Positions 1 through 5,709 of a stretch of 7,679 bases of DNA are shown in pieces. The translations under genes and the position numbers were made by a program. The notes below the pieces were generated by a model. It was given only the letters and a program-made list of their open reading frames with translations. It was not told the DNA's origin and did no database searches. Position 1 is the first letter of the stretch, and each line of letters starts with the position of its first letter. The stretch is from Verrucomicrobiota bacterium (lineage in GTDB: Bacteria; Verrucomicrobiota; Verrucomicrobiia; Chthoniobacterales; UBA10450): the NCBI GenBank assembly GCA_003219095.1, contig QHPM01000305.1, forward strand, positions 4,511 to 12,189, in the 5' to 3' direction.

Positions 1-2
1 AA

Positions 3-332
3 AAAGGCGCGCGACACGGCGCAGGGGTCGGCGCGTATGTAATCATGCCTGACCATCTTCACGTTTTCGTCGGATTGGACGAGCAACAGATTGACCTGCC
101 TGGGTGGATGAAATCATTAAAAAATACGCTGTCGAAGGCGTTGCGCTTTGATGGAATTGCATCGCCGCATCGGCAAAAAGATTTCTTTGATCATGTCTTG
201 CGAAGCGAGGAGTCGTACGAGGAGAAATGGCACTATGTGCGTGAGAATCCGGTGCGAGCCAGGCTGGTGAAGCGATGGCAGGAATGGCCCTTTGCTGGCG
301 AAATCTTTGATTTGGAATACTACTCAGATTGA
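3..332 (+). CDS. REP-associated tyrosine transposase (RAYT, IS200-like Y1 family), 5'-truncated by window edge
   Basis: This is the C-terminal portion of a single-strand-specific HUH transposase, of the kind that acts on REP palindromes as ssDNA hairpins. The reading frame is open through the left edge and reads GAYVIMPDHLHVFV, so the ATG at 45 is an internal Met (the usual 'Y-V-I/L-M-P-D/N-H' motif) and not the start. The HUH metal-binding histidines are encoded at 54-56 and 60-62. The likely nucleophilic Tyr is encoded at 234-236 within HYVRENPVRARLV, the RAYT hallmark that corresponds to the Y-x-x-x-Q/N helix of IS200/IS605 TnpA. The reading frame is intact to the TGA at 330-332, so this half shows no sign of decay. 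A REP-like palindrome lies 8 nt after the stop. RAYTs are usually single-copy domesticated genes and not full insertion sequences. I see no TnpB partner. Family assignment is confident; activity is unknown. Confidence 0.88.
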   Translation, partial: KGARHGAGVGAYVIMPDHLHVFVGLDEQQIDLPGWMKSLKNTLSKALRFDGIASPHRQKDFFDHVLRSEESYEEKWHYVRENPVRARLVKRWQEWPFAGEIFDLEYYSD

Positions 333-340
333 GGGCGATT

Positions 341-359
341 CGGCGGTCATAGACCGCCG
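341..359. repeat. REP-like palindrome next to the RAYT gene
   Basis: A perfect 8-bp stem (CGGCGGTC / GACCGCCG) encloses a 3-nt ATA loop and lies between the convergent RAYT and DUF4440-like genes. On the minus strand the stem is immediately preceded by GCAG (plus 360-363). That is close to the GTAG tetranucleotide which flanks REP hairpins in enterobacteria and guides TnpA-REP. Its position beside a RAYT gene supports a REP identity. There is no T-tract on either side, so it is not a standard intrinsic terminator, although it could still stop or protect converging transcripts. Confidence 0.6.
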
Positions 360-373
360 CTGCAGAATACGAA

Positions 374-835
374 TCACGGCGGCGGGGCAGCCGCCGAGGT
401 ATGATCGTGCACGATGCGCCAGCCATCGGGCGTTTTGCGGAAGATCAAGGTAAAACGACCATGCGGGTTATCATTTTCGCGCTTTAGTTCCCAGCGTCCA
501 AGCGCGACGGCCGAATCGGGGCCAAGCTGTTCGATTTCAAGATCCGAAAACGTAAGCGTGCCCATCTTGGCGCGATCATTGTATTTGCTGAGATAACGAT
601 CGCGAACCGTTTGCCATCCGCGCCTCACTTCATCGCCGGAAACGAAAACAGTGGTTTCAGCGCGAGCGTAACCATTCATGAAACTATCAATATCGCCGCG
701 GTTCCAAGCCTCCTGTTGCGCGCGCAAGACGTCGCGAATTTCCGAAATGACTGGGGCATTGCCGGATTTCTCGTCTGCTGCTTCGAGAATTGCCGCGACG
801 AGAACGGGAAGCAAGGCGAGCCAGGGTGACTTCAC
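374..835 (-). CDS. Exported SnoaL-like / DUF4440 family protein (NTF2-like fold)
   Basis: A 153-residue protein. The N-terminus MKSPWLALLPVLVAAILEA looks like a Sec signal peptide, so the mature domain is probably periplasmic or secreted. The body matches the NTF2-like/DUF4440 pattern: a first helix with ISEIRDVLRAQQEAWNRGDIDSFMNGY, a strand-rich middle, and the typical ending GRFTLIFRKTPDGWRIVHDHTS. In this family the cone-shaped fold holds a small ligand or an active-site pocket, but the substrates are mostly unknown, so no reaction can be assigned. The start is GTG at 835, chosen because AAGGA (minus strand, 846-842) sits 6 nt upstream. The nearby ATG at 840-838 is out of frame and reads ATG-AAG-TGA. 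The last residues (AAAPPP) are encoded by a palindrome at 377-396. The gene is convergent with the RAYT gene and divergent from the secretin gene. Length is typical for the family. Confidence 0.8.
   Translation of the reverse strand: MKSPWLALLPVLVAAILEAADEKSGNAPVISEIRDVLRAQQEAWNRGDIDSFMNGYARAETTVFVSGDEVRRGWQTVRDRYLSKYNDRAKMGTLTFSDLEIEQLGPDSAVALGRWELKRENDNPHGRFTLIFRKTPDGWRIVHDHTSAAAPPP
377..396. repeat. GC-rich inverted repeat inside the 3' end of the DUF4440-like gene
   Basis: A 7-bp perfect stem (CGGCGGC / GCCGCCG) surrounds a 6-nt loop and begins just inside the stop codon of the minus-strand gene. It encodes the Ala/Pro-rich tail of that protein. It lies only 17 bp from the REP-like palindrome at 341-359, so the two could be a REP pair or could together form a bidirectional block to transcription. 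No T-run follows on either strand. Confidence 0.4.
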
Positions 836-1035
836 TTCATGTCCTTACTATAGAGTTGAAAACCTGAAAAGCTGACTATTCAGGGCCCTCGCGTTCACCC
901 CCGCAGCCGCGGGAACTCCTCCGTAGCCGCCGGGTGCCTCGAGAATCGGGCCGGGAGATCGTTCGCGTACCGCCCAGGGGAGGGTGGATTACCGAGCTAA
1001 GCGGTGTTGACCCGGAAGGTGCTTCCTCTTACATA
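836..1035. other. Divergent upstream region of the DUF4440-like and secretin genes
   Basis: About 200 bp. The segment 934-1035 is open in the secretin frame but looks non-coding. Contents are a weak TTGAAA (856-861) and TATTCA (877-882) pair with a short 15-nt spacer, a small CCCGC-AGCC-GCGGG hairpin (900-913), a diverged 10-bp direct repeat CCGYAGCCGC (901-910 and 921-930), and a GGAAG-GTG-CTTCC hairpin (1014-1026) shortly before the candidate secretin starts. No site can be called firmly. Confidence 0.35.
842..846 (-). promoter_or_regulatory. Ribosome binding site fixing the GTG start of the DUF4440-like gene
   Basis: AAGGA on the minus strand lies 6 nt before the GTG codon at 835-833. It is only 1 nt from the competing ATG at 840-838, which is too close for initiation and opens a two-codon frame. 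This spacing is the reason for choosing GTG. It is the clearest Shine-Dalgarno sequence in the window. Confidence 0.6.
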
Positions 1036-3342
1036 TTGCGGGTGTTGAGATACCCCCTTGTCGTTGTTGTCCTGCTTACCTCAGCAGCGTTCGGTTTTGC
1101 GCAACGCCCGGCGTCGCCCGCGCCGGCCCCTGTAACCCCGGCGCAGGACATGGTGCGTTTGCAATTTCCAAACAGCGACGTGGCCGATGTCCTTCGCGAA
1201 TACGAAACTCTCACCGGCAAACGCGTTATCACGGACAATTTCGTGCAGGGTAAAGTGAATATTTTTCTCAGCAAAGACGTGCCGCGCGAAGAAGCGATCC
1301 AGATCATTAAGATCAGTCTACTGATGAACGGGTTCTCACTCGTTCCAGAAGATCCAGATATCGTGAAGGTGATCGGGACCGGGAAAAATCCGCGCGGACA
1401 AGGCGTGCCCATCATTTCGGATTCGGCCGATATCCCACCGAGCGATCAAGTAGTCAGCTTTCTCTTTAAGTTGCGCTACGCCGATCCGGTCGAGTTGCAG
1501 CAGGTGCTCGGACAATATCTTTCGCCGCCGCAAACTTATACTTCGGTGCTGCCGCTGCCGAAATCGTCGAGCATATTAATAACGGAAAATTCGAGCGTCA
1601 TTCGCGGATTAGCCAAGATCATCGATCAAATTGATGTCGCCCCCGCTGAAGTGACGAGTGAATTCATCAAACTCGAACGCGCCGACGCCTCCAAAGTAGT
1701 CGACATGTTGAAAGACATTTTCGAGAAAGGAAGTGATCAGACGCGACCTGGCGGGCCCGGGGGTCCTCCCGGGGCCCGGGGCGTGCGCGGGGTGGTCAAT
1801 CCGGTCGTGCCCGTGGCCCAGAGCGAGAGCGATCTCGGCACGCTCGCGGCGCTTTCCGAGGATTCAGTTATCGTCGGTAAAATCAAGCTCGCGCCCGACG
1901 CGCGGACGAACCGTATTCACGTCATCACCCGGCCGATCAACATGCCGTTTATCCGGAAACTGATCGCGGAGTTTGACGCCAACGTCGAGTTTGCCAAACC
2001 GGTGACGCGGCCGCTGCGGTATATTTCCGCGAGTGATGTTTTGCCGGTGTTGGTGCAAGCCCTGACCGAACCAGGCGAACAGCAGCAAGCTGGCGCCGGC
2101 GGGACCGCTGGGCCGCAAGCCGGACCGACGCCGCAGCGCACGACCAATCCCACCGTCACCAACCCCTACAATGCCGGCCAGGGCAGCACTGCGACCGGCA
2201 GCGAACTCAATATTTCAGAAGAGCTTTCTACTCAACCCGTCGATACCGCGCCGAAGGCGGTGACGGTTGGCAATGCCAAGATTATCGCCGATCAGCGTGC
2301 TAACACGATTATCGTTCTGGGTAATCGAGAAGTAGTGGTGAAAGTGGAAAAAATTCTCGACGAGATGGACGTGAAAGCACCGCAGGTCTCACTTAGCACC
2401 GTCATTGGGGAACTTACCCTGAACAATGATGAAGAATTTGGCGTGGATTATTTTCTACGCTATGGCAGAAAAGCTGGGGAAATTTCGCGTAATACCAGCG
2501 CTCCCTTGCCGATTGGCATGTCCAGTCCTTCAGGCTCTCCCGCTACTACCACCATCACCAGCCCCTTGGGGCCCTTTACTCCAGGCGACCTCGGCACGTT
2601 TACTCAACTTGTCACTGGCGCGGCTAGCGGCACCAATGTTTATCTCGCAGCGGGCAGCACGCTGTCCGCCATCGTCCATTTACTTGAAACCAGCGGTCGG
2701 TTTCACGTGATCTCGCGGCCGCATGTTTTTACTAGTAACAATAAGAAGGCAATCATCGCCAGTGGGACAGAGATCCCGGTGCCGGTGAACACGCTGACCA
2801 ACGCGACGACGGTAACTAACGTCGCAGCCGTTGCCTCGAGTATTCAATTCAAAAAAGTGGCGCTCCAACTTGAAGTCGTGCCACTGATCAATTCCGACAA
2901 GGAAGTTTCGCTCGACATTTTGCAGAAACTCGACAGCGTCGCCGGCTCGACCACGGTTGATGGAAATCAGATTCCAAATATTGCTACTCGTTACATTCGC
3001 ACCAATGTCTCCGCTCCGAACTGTTCGACCATCATCCTTGGTGGTTTGATTACCGACAGCAAGGAAACGAACAAGAATGGAATCCCGGTTCTGGATCGGA
3101 TTCCATTTATCGGAGCTGTCTTTCGGAACACGAAGCGGACCAAACAGCGTCAGGAACTCGTCATATTGATGCGGCCGGAGGTGAGTTTAACCAAGCTGGA
3201 TTTGTATCGGCTGCGGCAGAAATCAGAGGATCGTTCGCACTTTGGTCCTGAGCTCGAACATGATGATTGTCCGGATTGTCCAAAGACCGGCGATGGCAAG
3301 CAATTGCCTCCGCCCGATGTCCCAACCGCCAAGGGTTCATGA
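1036..3342 (+). CDS. gspD: GspD/PilQ-type outer-membrane secretin
   Basis: Forms the multimeric outer-membrane channel of a type II secretion or type IV pilus machine. With a start at TTG 1036 it has 768 residues. The signal peptide (about 1-22) ends GFA|Q. An N0 domain follows at about 39-108 (VRLQFPNSDVADVLREYETL), then N1 at about 139-205, N2 at about 208-315, N3 at about 322-450, and the secretin barrel at about 545-716, with ETSGRFHVISRPHV, ASGTEIPVPV and PVLDRIPFIGAVFRNTKR. Low-complexity linkers interrupt N2 (Gly-Pro-rich, 1750-1797) and N3 (Gln/Gly/Thr-rich, about 2068-2262), where loops of variable length are common in secretins. A tail of about 50 residues after VILMRPEV carries CPDC. 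The start is uncertain: the frame is open to GTG 934, but that would put 34 non-hydrophobic residues before the signal peptide. TTG 1036, GTG 1042 and TTG 1045 all fit better, and none has a good Shine-Dalgarno. GspD and PilQ cannot be told apart firmly; the four-N-domain layout and lack of AMIN domains favour GspD. Confidence 0.93.
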   Translation: MRVLRYPLVVVVLLTSAAFGFAQRPASPAPAPVTPAQDMVRLQFPNSDVADVLREYETLTGKRVITDNFVQGKVNIFLSKDVPREEAIQIIKISLLMNGFSLVPEDPDIVKVIGTGKNPRGQGVPIISDSADIPPSDQVVSFLFKLRYADPVELQQVLGQYLSPPQTYTSVLPLPKSSSILITENSSVIRGLAKIIDQIDVAPAEVTSEFIKLERADASKVVDMLKDIFEKGSDQTRPGGPGGPPGARGVRGVVNPVVPVAQSESDLGTLAALSEDSVIVGKIKLAPDARTNRIHVITRPINMPFIRKLIAEFDANVEFAKPVTRPLRYISASDVLPVLVQALTEPGEQQQAGAGGTAGPQAGPTPQRTTNPTVTNPYNAGQGSTATGSELNISEELSTQPVDTAPKAVTVGNAKIIADQRANTIIVLGNREVVVKVEKILDEMDVKAPQVSLSTVIGELTLNNDEEFGVDYFLRYGRKAGEISRNTSAPLPIGMSSPSGSPATTTITSPLGPFTPGDLGTFTQLVTGAASGTNVYLAAGSTLSAIVHLLETSGRFHVISRPHVFTSNNKKAIIASGTEIPVPVNTLTNATTVTNVAAVASSIQFKKVALQLEVVPLINSDKEVSLDILQKLDSVAGSTTVDGNQIPNIATRYIRTNVSAPNCSTIILGGLITDSKETNKNGIPVLDRIPFIGAVFRNTKRTKQRQELVILMRPEVSLTKLDLYRLRQKSEDRSHFGPELEHDDCPDCPKTGDGKQLPPPDVPTAKGS

Positions 3343-3752
3343 AATTTGCTTTTTTTCTTTCCCTTTTTGTTCTCATGGCTGGTTCCTGCATTGCCGAAGC
3401 TCCCGACTTTCCCTGGGACCTCCCCACTCCTCACGGAGGCGATTCGCTAGCGCCACGCGATGACTGGGGTCTCCTGCACCAGGGTAAAGTGACAAATGAT
3501 GCTGATTTCGCACGACGATATCGCTGGCGTCCGACCTATTATTTTATGGCGCCGGAGCAGTTAATAGTGCAGCCGGCTTATGTCGGCGGGCTGCAAAGGG
3601 ATTTGCGCCGGCTCGGATACTATTGTGGGCCGATTGACGGCGTTTTCTCCGATGAGGTGAGCGAGGCGATAGCGCGTCTCCAGAAAAATTACTCGATGCG
3701 TGTGACGGGCACGCTGACCGATCCAGTGCGACGGGCATTGCATTTGCCCTAA
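3339..3752 (+). CDS. Small exported peptidoglycan-binding protein (PG_binding_1 domain)
   Basis: A 137-residue protein. The ATG at 3339 overlaps the secretin TGA (ATGA), with AAGGG just upstream, so translation is probably coupled to the secretin. The frame is also open further upstream inside the secretin gene, but this start places a clean signal peptide at the N-terminus (MKFAFFLSLFVLMAGS, Cys17). Cleavage could be by signal peptidase I after CIA. Alternatively AGSC could be a weak lipobox with lipidation of Cys17. Residues 22-80 are Pro/Trp/Tyr-rich with no family I recognise. Residues about 80-137 form a peptidoglycan-binding domain: LQRDLRRLGYYCGPIDGVFSDEVSEAI, then ARLQKNY and a terminal VTGTLTDPVRRAL, the usual three-helix repeat. 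Such domains bind muropeptide or act as wall anchors and have no catalysis of their own; no hydrolase domain is present. Its place between secretin and ATPase genes suggests a role in fixing or assembling the secretin through the wall (inference). Confidence 0.82.
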   Translation: MKFAFFLSLFVLMAGSCIAEAPDFPWDLPTPHGGDSLAPRDDWGLLHQGKVTNDADFARRYRWRPTYYFMAPEQLIVQPAYVGGLQRDLRRLGYYCGPIDGVFSDEVSEAIARLQKNYSMRVTGTLTDPVRRALHLP

Positions 3753-3817
3753 CGAGACGTAGTGAATTCGCGCACCGAATTGATTGTGGATTTGTCGAAG
3801 CGCTACAGCTACAGCGA

Positions 3818-5557
3818 ATGAGCGCGCCGGTCAGCAAATCGATTGTCGATCTTTTGATCGCTGGCGGCGTGAAATCGCCCGAAGAAGCCGCCCAGCTTGC
3901 TCAAAATCTCAATGGCGGTTCCTGGATGACCCAAGTGCTCGATTCCGGCAAGGTCGAGGAGCAACGTTTTCTCTCCGCCATTGGAAATTTCTTCCGCGTC
4001 CCGGTCGTTACGCTCGACGCCAAGGTAATTGATCGTCAGACCCTCTCGATTTTACCGTCGCGATTTGTTTTTCAGCACCATATTTTGCCGATCGCCGAAA
4101 AGGACAATTCGGTTGTTCTCGCGACCTACGATCTTTTCAATTCGGCCGGCCGCCAGCTCGTGACGCAGCTTTTGAAGAAACCAGCGGAGTGGGTGCTGGT
4201 GCCGCGCGCCCAGTTATTGCGCGCGATGAAAACGCTCTACGGCGTGGGCGCGGAAACGTTCGATGAAATTCTCAAGACCAATCGCGGTTTCGAAGTCTTG
4301 CACGAAGGCGAGACCGCAACAGACATTAACGCGGACGATCCTGAAGCCTCCGTCGTTAAATTTGTTAATCAAGTTATCCGCGAAGCGATCGCCGAGCGCG
4401 CGACCGATATTCACGTCGAGCCGCTCGAGAACGATATCCGCATTCGTTATCGCATCGACGGAATTCTGCACGAAGTCGCGGTGCCGCCGCAATTGCGTGT
4501 GCTTCACGCCGCGATTATTTCGCGATTGAAAGTGATGTCGCACATGGATATCGCCGAGCGACGTTTGCCGCAGGATGGGCGTATGAATTTGCACGCGAAC
4601 AATCAGGAGATCGACGTTCGCGTTTCGACCATTCCGACGGTGAACGGCGAATCGATCAGCCTGCGTTTGCTCGCCCGCGGCGGCCAGCAGTTCGGCTTTC
4701 AACGCCTCGATCTGAGTGAGCGACAGGAAGACATCATCCGCCGTCTGCTGGCCCAGCCTAATGGAATCATTTTGCTCACCGGCCCGACCGGCTGCGGGAA
4801 ATCGACCTCGCTGTACTGTTTTCTCAGCACGATCAATTCAGTCTCGCGCCGCATCATTACTATCGAGGAACCGGTCGAATATAAATTGCCCGGGGTGTTG
4901 CAAATGGATGTGAAACCGGAAATCGATTTCACATTTGCGCGCGGTTTACGTCACATTCTTCGACAGGATCCGAACGTGGTGATGGTCGGTGAAATTCGCG
5001 ACGTCGAGACGGCAGACATTGCGATTCGCGCCGCGATGACCGGCCATTTGGTCTTCAGTACGCTGCACACGAATGATGCCGTCGGTGGAATTACGCGTTT
5101 ACTCGATATGGATGTCGAGCCGTTCCTGCTCTCGTCGGTTGTGAAATCGTTCATTGCGCAGCGGCTCGTCCGCACCATCTGCCCGGAGTGCGCAGAAAAA
5201 GTCGAGTATCCGGGAGACTATCTTGCCGAAATCGGATTCCCGTTGAAAGAACTCGGAACGAAATTCATGCGCGGCAAAGGTTGCGATCAGTGCCGGCAAA
5301 CCGGCTATCAAGGGCGCGCGGCGATTTACGAAGTCTGCGTCGTGACCGAGCCACTGCGCAAAATGATCATGCAGAAGCGCGATGGCGGCGAGCTGAAGCA
5401 GTGCGCCATTGCGGAGGGGATGGAAACGTTGCGGCAGGACGGCTGGCGCCGTGTGGCGCAGGGTAGTACCACGATCGAGGAAGTCGTTAGGGTTACGCAA
5501 ACTGACGAAGTGATGGCGGAAACGAGCGCTGAAGCGGAGCCGGTGGTGGCGGGGTAG
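3818..5557 (+). CDS. gspE: GspE/PilB-type secretion or pilus assembly ATPase
   Basis: A cytoplasmic hexameric ATPase that drives pseudopilin or pilin assembly through the inner-membrane platform protein; 579 residues, usual for the family. An N-terminal GspE_N/MshEN-like domain spans about 30-140. The core carries all diagnostic motifs: Walker A GPTGCGKST (322-330), Asp box ITIEEPVEY (347-355), Walker B DPNVVMVGEIRD (384-395) with catalytic Glu392, and His box STLHTND (414-420). Two CxxC pairs, C455/C458 and C489/C492, form the zinc-binding tetracysteine domain of GspE/PilB and argue against a PilT retraction ATPase. No other in-frame start exists between 3752 and ATG 3818. There is no Shine-Dalgarno, and a 19-codon frame starting at GTG 3762 ends in an ATGA overlap with this start. 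The gene lies 65 bp after the peptidoglycan-binding gene in the same direction, probably in one operon. No gspF/pilC follows, so GspE versus PilB stays open. Confidence 0.95.
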   Translation: MSAPVSKSIVDLLIAGGVKSPEEAAQLAQNLNGGSWMTQVLDSGKVEEQRFLSAIGNFFRVPVVTLDAKVIDRQTLSILPSRFVFQHHILPIAEKDNSVVLATYDLFNSAGRQLVTQLLKKPAEWVLVPRAQLLRAMKTLYGVGAETFDEILKTNRGFEVLHEGETATDINADDPEASVVKFVNQVIREAIAERATDIHVEPLENDIRIRYRIDGILHEVAVPPQLRVLHAAIISRLKVMSHMDIAERRLPQDGRMNLHANNQEIDVRVSTIPTVNGESISLRLLARGGQQFGFQRLDLSERQEDIIRRLLAQPNGIILLTGPTGCGKSTSLYCFLSTINSVSRRIITIEEPVEYKLPGVLQMDVKPEIDFTFARGLRHILRQDPNVVMVGEIRDVETADIAIRAAMTGHLVFSTLHTNDAVGGITRLLDMDVEPFLLSSVVKSFIAQRLVRTICPECAEKVEYPGDYLAEIGFPLKELGTKFMRGKGCDQCRQTGYQGRAAIYEVCVVTEPLRKMIMQKRDGGELKQCAIAEGMETLRQDGWRRVAQGSTTIEEVVRVTQTDEVMAETSAEAEPVVAG

Positions 5558-5573
5558 GAAGCGCGTCTTGTTG

Positions 5574-5595
5574 ACACCCTGCTTTAGCTGGGTGT
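5574..5595. repeat. Interrupted palindrome ACACCC-T-GC-TTTA-GC-T-GGGTGT
   Basis: Two stem segments of 6 and 2 bp are separated by a T·T mismatch and close a TTTA loop. It starts 16 bp after the gspE-like stop. It is the first of three hairpin-forming palindromes in the convergent gap and could act as a transcript end or an RNA-stabilising hairpin. There is no T-run, so a classic intrinsic terminator is not supported. Confidence 0.5.
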
Positions 5596-5616
5596 TACAT
5601 GCGCATTACACGGCCG

Positions 5617-5634
5617 AAACCGTTTAAACGGTTT
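5617..5634. repeat. Perfect 18-bp palindrome AAACCGTTT/AAACGGTTT
   Basis: An uninterrupted twofold-symmetric sequence in the convergent gap between the ATPase and epimerase genes. A perfect dyad without a loop is more typical of a dimeric DNA-binding protein site or a mobile palindromic unit than of an RNA terminator. It has neighbouring shorter dyads (ATGCGCAT at 5599-5606, CGGCCG at 5611-5616). Its function is unknown. Confidence 0.5.
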
Positions 5635-5657
5635 GTTCTCTCGCGGTCAGCGTCTGT

Positions 5658-5678
5658 CACCGGCCTTGAAGGCCGGTG
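5658..5678. repeat. Strong hairpin CACCGGCC-TTGAA-GGCCGGTG
   Basis: An 8-bp GC-rich stem with a 5-nt loop (two more T-A pairs are possible in the loop) lies 31 bp downstream of the rpe stop codon as read on the minus strand, and about 100 bp after the ATPase stop on the plus strand. It may end or protect transcripts from both sides. Only a short TT follows on the plus strand and no U-tract follows on the minus, so Rho-independent termination is not convincing. It may be a dispersed repeat unit. Confidence 0.5.
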
Positions 5679-5709
5679 TTAATGAGACGGATCGATTGAT
5701 GGTAGCGCG

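Noticed and set aside
45..332. ATG at 45 as the true start of the transposase
   Set aside because: The upstream in-frame codons read GAYVI, the conserved lead-in to MPDHLH, and the frame is open to the window edge, so the gene is truncated by the window and not short.
847..852. TATAGT on the minus strand as a -10 box for the DUF4440-like gene
   Set aside because: Transcription would then start at about 839-841, after the AAGGA ribosome site, and no -35 is visible at proper spacing.
4214..4702. Minus-strand open frame of 162 codons inside the ATPase gene
   Set aside because: It is antisense to a fully conserved ATPase domain, with no recognisable product and no start signal.
5658..5678. Rho-independent terminator for rpe or the ATPase gene
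   Set aside because: The stem is strong but no run of T follows it in either direction; it is kept as a repeat/hairpin only.
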